From contig CP092863.1 of assembly GCA_030710605.1 (NCBI GenBank), forward strand, positions 61,494,393 to 61,558,392: a DNA stretch of 64,000 nt. The letters run 5' to 3'. The notes below the pieces were generated by a model. It searched no databases. It had not been told where the DNA came from and was given only the letters and a program-made list of their open reading frames with translations. The position numbers and the translations under genes were made by a program. Positions 43,802 through 54,800 of the stretch are shown here, one piece after another; the first letter of the stretch is position 1; each line of letters begins with the position of its first letter. Source of the stretch: Cordylochernes scorpioides (Eukaryota > Arthropoda > Arachnida > Pseudoscorpiones > Chernetidae).

Positions 43802-45339
43802 TAATTCATAAATTCGCTATATAAGCTAACGTTATTGACAACTACTAAATGTTAAGCTTTTCAATGTGAGGAAAAAGTTGTTATGATTTTAATTTGGCTT
43901 CCTCTTGCTCAAATTGTTAAATATTACACCTGAATGTACAAATCACAAGTATTTTGAAAATACAATTAAAATACAAAAAAAATAAACAAGTATTTTATAT
44001 AAATAATATTTTGCTGTGTGTGGGGGAAAGGTGAAAGGTCTCAATTCCACTGGTCAATAGGTAGCGCTTAGCTTTGGCGTTAATTTTGAGGGAGAAATGA
44101 CCTTTTTCTTTAAATTTTCCGAATAAAATTCTATAGGTAGAATAAATGCTAGTGTAAATTTCGAAAACGCTAGAAGATGACTCATTTTCTAAAGTCTTCT
44201 ATTTTCAAAATAAACTTAATATCATATAAAGGGAAAAAAGAGGAAATACAATTTTATAATGATGACATTGATCAAAATAATGCAACCGTATTCACCTAAA
44301 ATAGAGCTTATAAATAGAGGTGGGAAGATAAATTTGCTGAGTAACAAAATTAATATTCTGTGGATTGAAATGATTCAAAATTCAATTATAATATTTAGAA
44401 AAATAGTATAATATTTATTAAAATAACACTAAAAAAAAGTAATGATTGAATATATAAATGCACGTCAATTTACAAATAATATATTCCCAAGTTTTTACCT
44501 AATTCTTTTACAGTAAATCAATGAATAAAAAAAAAGCAATCATAAATTTGACTTTAAACCGGAAAACAAATGTAATACACAAATGGGTGTTATTTTCCGG
44601 TTTGTAAACTCGGGAACCAAATAAACAAGAAGTCCTTTATATAAACTTATTTTATTTAAATAAATATATAATTTATCCTTTTCTATGTTGAACATAGAGG
44701 CAAATTCAATCGGGCCCAACCTTACAGGTGGCTCTGGAAAGGTATTTGTATAGTTTAAATTAAGCCTATTATATTTAAAAATTAAAATTATATTTCTTCT
44801 TTTTTTTTTTCCAAGTATTTCTACACGCTAGTCTGTGCTAGTGCTAGTCTCATATTTTTTTCCTCGCATTCATTTTTTTTTTGCTCCGAAGCGACAATTT
44901 TTATTTAATAAAAAAATTTAAGCAAAGAATTAAAAATTTCAAGATTACCCATTAATACTAATTCCTATGCATTATAAATTCGTAAAATACATTTTTCAGG
45001 TACAAAAAGTAGATATACATTTAAAATACACTTAAAATTAATAAAAGTTTATATTTTATTATCAGTTTGCTGTTAAGATTTGTTGAGCTTAAAAGAAATG
45101 TTACGTTTTTTTAATGATTTTTTTTAGACAAAAAAAAAAGCATTTTAGGAGGGAAAGATTAATGCTAAAACCTGATAAACAAATCATTATAAAATATTAT
45201 TTTTAATGCTATTAGTGTTAAAGAATATAATGGATGATTTTCAAACATTGTATAGGTGAATTCAATGTTAAATCTAAATTGATAAAAATTATTTTTTTTT
45301 TAATACAAAAAATTTGTTTTAAAGCATGCTTTTTTTTCT
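43802..45339. other. AT-rich spacer, no gene (contig C)
   Basis: Matches 27756-29329 with small indels. No gene. Confidence 0.5.
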
Positions 45340-46076
45340 TATCTCAACTCAACAATCCTATCAGGGTATCAAGCTTGTAGAGCTTGTTGATGGTGTCTGC
45401 TGGGGATGTGTCTTCTTTCTTATCTCCACTCAATCATATGAGGGTATCAAGCCTGTAGAGCTTATTGATGGTGTCTGCTGGGGATGAGTAAAGCTCATCA
45501 ATGGATGAGTCAATAGAGTCAATAATAAAAAAATAAACAAGGCATATCCTGACCAGGATAATGTGTTTCCATCCATGTGTTGACCATCAATAATGTGTTT
45601 TAGGGTTGCAAGTTGAGAATTGTACTAGTACATAGTGGGAAAATCTTGTAACCATTCTGGAAAGTCATTGTCCGTAGATGACCAGACTTTAAGTCTGGAA
45701 ATTAAAGACTGTTGTTCTCTTTGGAGAACAGAATTGGTGTTTGTCCCTCCTGCTCTGTACCAGTCATGTGCAATATTAGATTTCCATACTTGTCAGCATT
45801 GAGCCTTGATGGTAGGAGGAGGTCTCTTTCGTATAGTTGGGTGATAGATTTCCTGGCCTCAGGGTGGCCAAGAGCTCCAGACTTTGCCAGAGAGTCTGTT
45901 ATCTCATTTCCAGGAATTCCAACATGAGCTGGAGGCCATTGTACTGTGACAGAGCTGTTGGCTGGGAGCTGCTTTATGGATTTTGCAGCAGTAGATTTTC
46001 ATTCTTGCTGGCATTAGGTCTTCTTCTTTCTTATCTCCACTCAATCATATTAAGGTATCAAGCTTGTAAAGCTTGA
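45340..46076 (-). pseudogene. LINE RNase H domain and C-terminus (contig C)
   Basis: Equivalent to 29330-30030, with PAHVGIPGNEITDSLAKSG and the LYKLDTL tail. A six-base duplication (GAGTCAATA) near 45512 is private to this copy. Confidence 0.75.
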
Positions 46077-46500
46077 AACCATCATGACTGGGTGAAGTAG
46101 AATGCCTTTGTCATTAAGACTGGGAGCACTACTCAGTGGCAGGCCGACTTAGCTCCAAAAGAAATGGCCGCCTCTGACATGAGGAACAGACGCCATGTGC
46201 AGCCACTCCTAACATAGAGTACAAACGCTGCTCATCCTGTATCCCTGGATTAGGAGCCCTTACAGGGTACTATCAGCCAGGCTAGCTGAGCCCAGGTTTT
46301 TTAGTGAGCTTGTTACTGCTCCCTCCTTTTTCATCCAGTTAGGGACCGGCAAAGGCGGAGTTGCATTAGGTGTTGATGTGCCAATGGGCATGCCCACTAA
46401 CCATCGTCAGTTTTCTCTTTGTTCTTCCCCTAACTGTCTTGTTTACCGCTTAGTGCGGATGTGTTTCTCATTTCTAATATGTAAATACATGTAACTACCA

Positions 46501-46731
46501 TTGAAACAATTAGAAGAACTTCAAAAACTCAATAGAAATCAACAAACAGATTTAACAAGACTAAGAAGTGGCCATATAAAAACCTTGAAATTTCAAAATG
46601 GACAAAAAAAAACCTTCAATAACTGCTTGAAATACAATAGTGAGGAAGCTTCTCCGGAACATATCATGCTCAGAACTGACAATAGAGGACCCCAGGCCTA
46701 TAACTACCATCACAAAATTGGAGAGAAGTAG
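46501..46731 (+). pseudogene. LINE C-terminal fragment (contig C)
   Basis: The frame LNRNQQTDLTRLRSGHIKTL, FQNGQKKTFNNCLKYN, SEEASPEHIM is open for 76 codons. It is better preserved than the contig B copy, which has a frameshift near 30555. Confidence 0.6.
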
Positions 46732-46790
46732 ACTTCAGGAATTGGTTTAACCATGGAGATAAGCACCACCACCACATGTAACTAAATATA

Positions 46791-47116
46791 TACAGTAGAA
46801 CCTCCCTGTAAAGGACACCTAATTACAGAGCTAAAGTGTCCTTTAGGGAGAGGTGTCCTCTTACCGGAGAGTTGCGAAAAAGAATCCTGCATTGGGCACT
46901 TTTTTCTAATTAAAAAAATGCTCCAATGGCTCCCCAAAAGTCCAACCCCACTAGCAAGTGCAAGTAAACAAACAGGGCTCTGTCACATTTGTAAGTGCAA
47001 AGTCGAACTGCTTTCACATGTGTAGACATGTGGTGTACTTACAGCAAAAGGAGTTGCAAACTTCTACCTACCATGATTATCAAGGCCTGTACCACGTATA
47101 CTAGGGATAAAAAAAA
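46791..47116 (+). mobile_element. Pogo-like MITE half fused to SINE (contig C)
   Basis: The same MITE-SINE junction as 30762-31078. Confidence 0.7.
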
Positions 47117-47962
47117 AAAAGACAAATCCTAGGCAAATTTTTATTAATTATATATTCAAAGATTGACTTTAAAACATCTTTTTGTCATATTATATAATGC
47201 AATGTTTACTTGAAAAATGGCTCTAATACCTTGTTGCTTCAAAAATTAACAAGTGATTTTCTTCCATTTCATGTTTCCACATATTCTTCTAAGCCTAGAT
47301 TTTGTTTTGAACCTGTCATGCAAACCATTGCTGGCTTTAAAATCGCCATAGTTTATGGCAGAAAATTCAATTTTTTTTCATCACTGGCCCGTTTTTTAAA
47401 TGTTTTTTAGCCCTAACACGTATGGTTGCAGCAAAAGTAGAGGGTGATTCCTCTTTGTAACCGTTTTTAATAGCCTTCTATTTTATCTCTTATAATACAA
47501 AAGTTATATTTTCTTATTTTAACATGTTCTGAAATTTTGCCTGTGTTGTTTCACTTTGAAAAATGGCCTTTTTTTTAGTAATAGCTTTTTTTTTAAGAAT
47601 GCCTTTGTTTACTTTTTTTTTTTTTTCATTTTGGAAGCCATTTGCATTTTTTCTTTCAAATTTGGTGGTTGCAAAGATATTCTATTTAATAAAAAGTATA
47701 ATGTGTGAAAATTTATATAGCATACAGCAAATATAGAATACAAATGAAAACAATGCCGCTATATTTATTGTTTTAAATTGCGATCACTAAGCTGAAACAT
47801 GCTCAAAATTTTGTTGTTTAAAAATTTTTGAATTACAATTTTAAGATTGGGTTATAAGCCTAGTATTTTAAATAGATTTTATTATTTTGGGAATTAAATT
47901 AGGTTCATTATAGGGGTAGTTTGCTATTTTAAAAATCACAAAGTTTGTTATATCGATGATGC

Positions 47963-48126
47963 AGTAGAACTACCTCCCTGTAAAGGACAACACCTAATTG
48001 AAGAGCCAAAGTGTCCTTTAGAGAGATGTATCCTCATACTGGAGAGTTAATAAATTGTAAAAAGGTAATTTTGCAAATGAAAATTGTCCTTTGTAGAGAG
48101 GTGTCCGCTAAAGGGAGGTTCTATTG
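47963..48126. mobile_element. Pogo-like MITE (contig C)
   Basis: Equivalent to 31902-32064, with a CTACCTCCC insertion near its left end. Confidence 0.68.
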
Positions 48127-48423
48127 TATTTTCAATGGAATGGAATTGGGAATTGCCTTAGGTTTGTTATAAGGGAATGTTTGCTATATCCGAGGTTCGT
48201 ATTAGTGGGGTTTTACTGTATATGTAACCATCTCTACAGACCTATAAGCTTATGTCCATAGATTATCTAAACACCCCTAAGCTGTCTTCCATAGTAAATA
48301 CAAGGTATATAAGAAAACCAATCCAATACAATAGTAGAGTGGTCTGAAGATTAATTTGATGAAACCACTGAGAGGGTTCACCATTGATGAGCCAAGTCCT
48401 CTCATTCAATAACTTTTATCATT

Positions 48424-48552
48424 CCAAACACAAGGTAATAAGACCAAATCCAAATAAATAAATAGTGTGTGACGGTAACAGCATTGTTACCGAAACGTCA
48501 CACACTATTTATTTATTTAGATTTGGTCTTATCACCTTGTGTTTATAATCTA
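48424..48552. repeat. ACACAAGGTAATAAGACC palindrome, split by Helitron
   Basis: Left part of the repeat, with GGTAACAGCATTGTTACC and GAAACGTCACACAC. It breaks after TATAATCTA where the Helitron starts. The missing tail AATCCAAATTGTGCC reappears after 48907 and again after 49237. Confidence 0.75.
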
Positions 48553-48907
48553 CTAGACGAATGGCCCGGGCAACGCCCGGGTTTTACCCGAGTGCGTATA
48601 TATTTTAAAAATGTTTTAATTAAAATACTATTCGTTACAATTATAAATTGGCGCCGTGGATGTCTCTCTTGTGAAACGTCCCGCCCCAAACTGTGTGTGT
48701 CTTGAAAATATAAAAATAAAAATGTGAACGGAAAAATATGTCCAGGGTAGCCTAGTGGTCATGGCATCTGCCCGGTAAGCGGAAGGTCGTGGGTTCGATT
48801 CCCATCCCTTGACACTTTTTTTATTTTATCCATTCTGACCAAAATCTATCCGTGAACTTCACACAGTGAACTTCACACAGAGAGAATAAGGCAATTATAT
48901 AAGTAGA
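48553..48907 (-). mobile_element. Short Helitron-like element carrying a tRNA-like gene, C only
   Basis: In reverse orientation it starts TCTACTTATATAATTGCC and ends GGGTAAAACCCGGGCGTT, GCCCGGGCCATTCGT, CTAG. Contig B has the empty site TATAATCTA|TAATCC near 32475. A tRNA-like gene lies near its middle on the opposite strand to the Helitron. Relatives with the same start are at 57589 and 60333, and both also carry tRNA sequence. Confidence 0.8.
48741..48813 (+). tRNA. tRNA-like sequence, anticodon GGT (Thr-like), inside Helitron
   Basis: Acceptor TCCAGGG with CCCTTGA (one mismatch), D-stem GCC/GGC, anticodon stem TCTGC/GCGGA, loop CCGGTAA and T-arm GTGGG TTCGATT CCCAT. A T7 run follows, suited to Pol III termination. 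The upstream AACGGAAAAATATG is identical to the arm next to the tRNA at 2445, so this looks captured from the palindromic family. Confidence 0.55.
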
Positions 48908-49240
48908 TAATCCAAATTGTGCCTTATCACACACTATTTTTTTATTTGGCCTTATTACCTTGTGTTTATAATCTATGACGTAATGCCGGCGGCGTGCGCC
49001 CGTTGGCTGCCGGCGAGCACGTGACCTCCCTGTGCGCGCGCATCCGTGACAGAACCGGCCGGCCATGACGGTCGTGACTATATATATAATGGATGGATAA
49101 TAATAATAATATAATAATAATAATAATAATAATTATTATTATTATTATTATTATCATTAGATAATGATAATGATCATAATGATGATGCACGCGCATCCGT
49201 GACAGAACCCATGACGGTCGTGACTATATATGTTGATAAT
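48908..49240. repeat. Composite repeat with GC-rich block and ATA/ATT microsatellite
   Basis: A GC-rich block (48998-49033, GCCCGTTGGCTGCCGGCGAG then CACGTGACC) also occurs as perfect arms at 60821-60929. GCGCATCCGTGACAGAACC and GACGGTCGTGACTATATAT flank an ATA/ATT microsatellite (49090-49155), repeated on both sides. The block is inserted relative to contig B. Confidence 0.6.
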
Positions 49241-49856
49241 CCAAATTGTGCCTTATCATTTTATAATTCCATTAAGGTCTGTAGAGATAATATATTTGAT
49301 GGTATATGTGAAAAGAAATAGATTGCTATAGTAATAATAATTGTTACAAATTTGAACTCAAACTAGGTTGAACCAGCCAATCTAAATATAATAATATTGT
49401 AGCTTAGAAATCAAGTCCTAGTATATTTTAAGATGTGAAAGTATTTATTGATGACGTCTGCAGGGCTAGTCGACAATTATCAACAAAAGTACTACATACA
49501 GCTAGAGAATATTGAACAAGCAAGCTATGCAACATATATGATGATTTTACAAATACAGAGTTATATTCTGTTAAATATTTTCATTGAATAATAAAATTAA
49601 ATAAATTATTTCTTCGCCATAATATGCATTTTAGAACTTTTCCTGTAAAGTAGAGAAACTGTAATACACTCTCAATAAACTATCGCCTGGCTGTGCTTGT
49701 CGTGAGGTGTTGTACACATGTTTTATGACCCATAGGCAGTCGCATACTTCCCACCATGATTATCATGGCTTTGTACCATGTGTATGTACTAGGTATACTA
49801 ATAATAATTGGATGTGAGAGAACTCTTGAATTGTTTACCATGTGTACTAGGGATAT

Positions 49857-50114
49857 ACAGTAGAACCTCCCTTTAGTGGACACCCCACTAGCAGACACCT
49901 CTCCACAAAGGACAGTTTTCATTTGCAAATTTACCATTCTTATAATTTAGCAACTCTCCAGTAAGAGGACACTTCTACACAAAAGACAGTTTTCATTTGC
50001 AAAATTACAATTTTTACTATATAGCAACTCTCCAGTAAGAGGACACCTCTCCCTAAAGGACACTTTGGCTCTGCAATTAGGTGTTGTCCTTTACAGGGAG
50101 GTAGTTCTACTGTG
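49857..50114. mobile_element. Pogo-like MITE (contig C)
   Basis: Counterpart of 33500-33828 with fewer internal repeats. The ends read CAGTAGAACCTCCC and GGGAGGTAGTTCTACTG. Confidence 0.7.
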
Positions 50115-50394
50115 GTAATAAAACTACAGAGGATATGAGACCTGGTTGGTCCACTTAGTGTAATTCCCCGAGGTTTATTGGAGGAATTGCTCAGGGGATT
50201 GATTAGCGTGAGATCACACTTCCTTGTTAGACATTGATAACTTCCTCCAGTTGACACCCTGATTGCCCACTGTGTTGTACTTTGGAGGAGAGACACTTCT
50301 GAAAACTTACAGCCAATCATTTAAATGGATATTTTATAAACCAATCCTCTCTCATCCTAGCCAATCACACGGCTGTTGGCCCTTTTATCAAGAA

Positions 50395-51400
50395 AATGGG
50401 TTGGCCAAATATCAGGGAACAGGCTAAATCAACGTTTAGTTGATCTTTGTTCTACTAGATGGTGCTTTGTTATCTAAAATACTCATGTGAGCAGTCAGGA
50501 AAAGCCAATTTTGTGTTTTGAATATCAACACCTTTTGACGGGAGAGGTACCCTTGTCTCTAAATCAATTTCCTCCCGGCAATATTTCGTCTCTCTGTGGA
50601 CCCTTTTCAGTTTGCCAAAGCTGGTGTTGTGGCTTTGTCACCAACCCGAGGCCTTTAGTTGCAGTGACAGTCAATAGATGGCGTCTGGTTTTAGGCGTCT
50701 ATTTTGACGGGAGAGGTGACCCTTGTCTCTTTAGATCAATTTCCTCCTGGCAAAATTTCCATCTATATATATATTTTTTTATTTTTTTCCCTCTATATAA
50801 ATATATTAAAAACAATTTGGTCCCAGAGGCATCTTGAGAAATCAAGAAATGGGTATTTAAGGTCAAACTTGCGTAAATACTCGGACATCTAAAACTCATG
50901 CAAGCTGTCAGGATATGCCTAATTTGTTTTAAATATCAACACCTGACCTTTTTTCTATATTTTTCTTATTTTTTTTCCTATATACATATATATGTATGAA
51001 AAAACAATAGTAAAAAAATTAAAAGGGACAGGTATTGATATTAAAAATAATGAAAGCATATCCTGACCAGGAGCACATGTGCTTTACAGAAGGCAGGGTG
51101 CCATCTAGTGGAGCAAAAATAAACTAAACGTTTATTTAATTTGCTCCGTGATATTTGGCGAACCCAATTTCTTGATAAATCAAGAAAAGCCATCCACAAA
51201 TGCGTTTCGCGCTGTTGGCATTCGTCAGCCTGGAGTAGGCTGTACCACTGCGACCAAAAATATTTTTGGTCCCAGAGGCTTCTTGAGAAACCAAGAAATG
51301 GGTTTTTAAGGCAGAGCGCCATCTAAAAAGCTCGTGCTCTTGGTCAAGATATGCCTTTTTTGATTTTATTACCAACACCTGACCTTTTTTATTATTTTTT
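50395..51400. repeat. Cluster of foldback repeats with hammerhead-like core
   Basis: 50400-50540 and 50830-50960 are fragments of the GGTTGGCCAAATATCAGGGA repeat. 50525-50760 contains two copies of TTTTGACGGGAGAGGT. 51050-51360 is a full foldback with a minus-strand CTGACGA, ATGCCAACAGCGC, GAAA core (51205-51228). Confidence 0.55.
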
Positions 51401-51714
51401 CCCTATATGTATGTGGCAATATAAGGTGGGAAGAGAACTAAGGACACCACAAGTTGGAGAAGGAACCCAGACAACCAGAGAGAGAGAGAGAGACAGGACT
51501 GGCACAGCCGGGCGGCCGTTCGGGTCGCACACAATCCCCAACTGTCTTAAAAGTCCCGAGGTGTTAACTGACTCACCCCTTGGAATGTCGCTGGTATCTT
51601 AAGTGACCCTCCCATCTCTCTCTGGGCTGTCTGTAGCTTGGCTTTATTATTCCTGGAAGAGTATATATTATGACATGTATGTATTCTCTGGCTGAGACCT
51701 GGTGCTGTGTGCAG

Positions 51715-51819
51715 GTCCGAGGAGAGTCCGTGGATCTGGGACAAGATTCTTCCCTCCGGGTGGACATCTCAGATGCTCTCAGTGAGAAGGACAAAGTCAA
51801 GTTCACTGTCCACACCAAG
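51715..51819 (+). CDS. Sorting nexin PX exon (contig C copy)
   Basis: Encodes [20 protein letters not shown] and [15 protein letters not shown]. It differs from 37111-37215 only by synonymous changes, while the intron downstream diverges at once. Confidence 0.92.
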
Positions 51820-54800
51820 GTAAAACTCTTCAGCTAAACAAAATTGCTTCCATCTCCTTAAAAAAAAAAAAAAAGATGACTGGCGATATCAAAGAATTTC
51901 GACTTCCTTAAATTTTGTCCATGAGTGTTTATTACTTCAGTTTTATTTCCTCAATTCACCATTTTTCTCTCCCTGATGTTTTTTTTTAGATTAAACATTG
52001 ATTTAAATAAAATAAAAAATTTGAAATTGAGAGACATTGGATTATAAAGCTAAGTGCCTATTGGTGAGAGGCAGTTGTCAGAAAGTCCTGATACATCCTT
52101 GCTAGCTAGAATGGGTACATTCACTACTCCTTCTCTCTTCTTCTTTCTTATCTCCACTCAATCATATTAGGGTATCAAGCTTGTAGAGCTTGTTGATGGC
52201 GTGGGTAAAGTAGAATGCATCTGCCTTTGTCATTAAGACTGGGAGCACTACTCAGTAGCAGGCCGACTTAGCTCCAATATGAAATGGTCGCCTCTGACAT
52301 GAAGAGCAGACGCCATGTACAACCGCTCCTAACATGGAGTACACACTCATACTGTATCCCTGGATCAGGAGCCCTTACAGGGTACTATCAGCATGGTCGG
52401 CTGAACCCAGGTTTTTTAGTAAGCTTGTTACTGCTCCCCCTCCTCCTTTTTCATCCGGGCTTGGGACTGGCAAAGGCAGAGTTTCTCTTCTTTCTTATTT
52501 CGACCCAATCATATTATGGTATCAAGCTTGTAGAGCTTGTTGATGGCGTGGGTAAAGTAGAATGTATCTGTCTTTGTCATTAAGACTGAGAGCACTACTC
52601 AGTAGCAGGCCGACTTAGCTCCAATATGAAATGGCCGCCTCTGACATGAGGAACAAATGCCATGTACAGCTGCTCCTAACATGGAGTACATCCTGTATTT
52701 CTGGATTAGGAGCCCTTACAGGGTACTATCAGCATGGCCAGCTGAGCCCAGGTTTTTTAGCAAGCTTGTTACTGCTCCCCCTCCTTCCTTTTAATCTGGG
52801 TTTGGGCAACCAATAATCTTCTTCTTCTTTCTTATCTCCACTCAATCATATTAGGGTATCAAGTTGTGACACTTGATGGTGTCTGTTTGACAACCATCAT
52901 GACAGGGTGAAGTAGAATGTGTCTGCCTTTGTCATTAAGACTGGGAGCACTACTCAGTGGCAGGCCGACTTAGCTCCAAAAGAGATGGCTGCCTCTGACA
53001 TGAAGAACAGACGCCATGTACAGCCGCTGCAACCAATAGTGAATCTAGTTGACAACTAGGAGAACTGTCCTGTATGACACGTGTGTGTGTGTGGTGACAG
53101 ACAACTCTGAGCAACTTTGCCAAGCCAGAGTTCAGCGTGGTGAGGCTCCACGAGGAGTTCATCTGGCTCCATACCTACCTGGAGGACAATGACAACTATG
53201 CCGGCTACATTGTGAGTCTGGGACAACACACCTTGGTGACAAACCTAGACAACAGGGCTGTCATCCAGGATAAAATAATCCCTTGTATCAATTCTAAGGT
53301 GGAAGCCTCCAAGGAAAGGTTTAAATTTGTTTTATTCACAAATCTCTCTCTAGTTTTCAGGCATGAAAGTCCTTCTACAGGAGAAAAACACGATACAATA
53401 ATTATCTCCTGTAGAAGGAAAAAAAAACACAAGGTAATAAGACCAAATCCAAATAATCAACACACTATTTATTTGTAAAATTACATTTGAAAACTATCCC
53501 GCATGTGTTTCTTATGTTTGTAACGGTTATTTCTCCTTGAGATAAATTTTGATTTTTCGTTGAAAAGAAACACATGCAGGATAGTTTTCAAATGTCGTTT
53601 TACAATCACAAGCCGCATTATATTATATTATACTATTTATTTATTTGGATTTGGTCTTATTACCTTGTGTTTATAATCTATATTGTGTCTATAATCCAAA
53701 TTGTGCCTTAGCATTCCTGTAGAAGGACTTCCATGCCCGAAAGCTAGAGAGATTTGTGAATTAAAAATTTTGAAACCCCTATCCCTGGAATCTTGATATT
53801 TTCACTTTAATAGAGATGGTTGGTTTGGTAGAAATCTAGGGAAAAGCATGAGGCACTCAGATATTCTTACAAGGTACACACACTTTTATTTTAAATTTTT
53901 ACTTTTTGAAAATTTTGTGCACACACACTCTATGTAAGGTCTTAAATATCAGATTTGTGGGTGCTGACAAGCCATTGTATTATTCTAGAAGTGAGTCCTA
54001 TACTTAGAAGGACTGCCTTTTAAACAAAACTTGATAACAGGAATCAATGGATTCTTGTAAAAGCCCAACAGCTTAATACAAATAGCCGAACAGTTTGCTG
54101 GCACTTTGTAAATGCAACTACCAGACTGATCTCTTCATGTTAAATGTACATGTTTTGCAATTTTTATATTACAGCCTCAATTTATTAGGGGTTTTAAGGC
54201 CTGCCAGGTACATATAATCTTTATCTTGGTAATTAGGGTTGGTGGAAGGGTGGTCTAAACTGTTAATTATCTACCGCTACGACATGGGATCGAATCCCGC
54301 ATTGGCCCTTTTTTCTAATAAAAAAAAAAAAAAATTCTCCAATGGCTCCCTGATTCTTGCAAAAGTCCAACCCCACGAGCAAGTGCAAGTAATCAAACGG
54401 AGCTCTGGCACATTTGAAAGTGCAAAAGTTGAACTGCTTTTCATATGTGTAGACATGTGGTGAACTTAGAGTAAAAGCAGTTTACAAACTCTACCCACCA
54501 TGTTTATCATGGCCAGTACCACGTGTACTAGGGATAATAATTAATTTTTTTTAACCTTGGGAATCACAAAATGTGGGGACATTTGTCTTCTTCTTCTTTC
54601 TTATCTCCACTCAATCATTTTAGGGTATCAAGCTTGTAAAGCTTGTTGATGGTGTCTGCTGGGGATGAGTAGAGCTCATCAATGGATGAGTCAATACAGT
54701 CAATAATGTGTTTTAGGGTTGCAGGTTGACACCTAGTACATAGTGGGAAAACCTTGCAACCATTCTGTACATTTGTCACAAACAGTGTGATTGTTGCTCC

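Larger units (their letters stand above)
37484..51819. repeat. Contig C copy of 20260-37215 (tandem duplicate or allele)
   Basis: The order of features repeats that of contig B: LINE RT half, LTR tail, U6 element, Penelope-like end, second LINE, Helitron, RNase H LINE, SINE/MITE fusion, pogo MITEs and sorting nexin exon. Identity looks high apart from indels and insertions private to one copy. Confidence 0.92.

Noticed and set aside
48966..49196. 76-codon frame with a long Ile run
   Set aside because: It is a translated ATA/ATT microsatellite.
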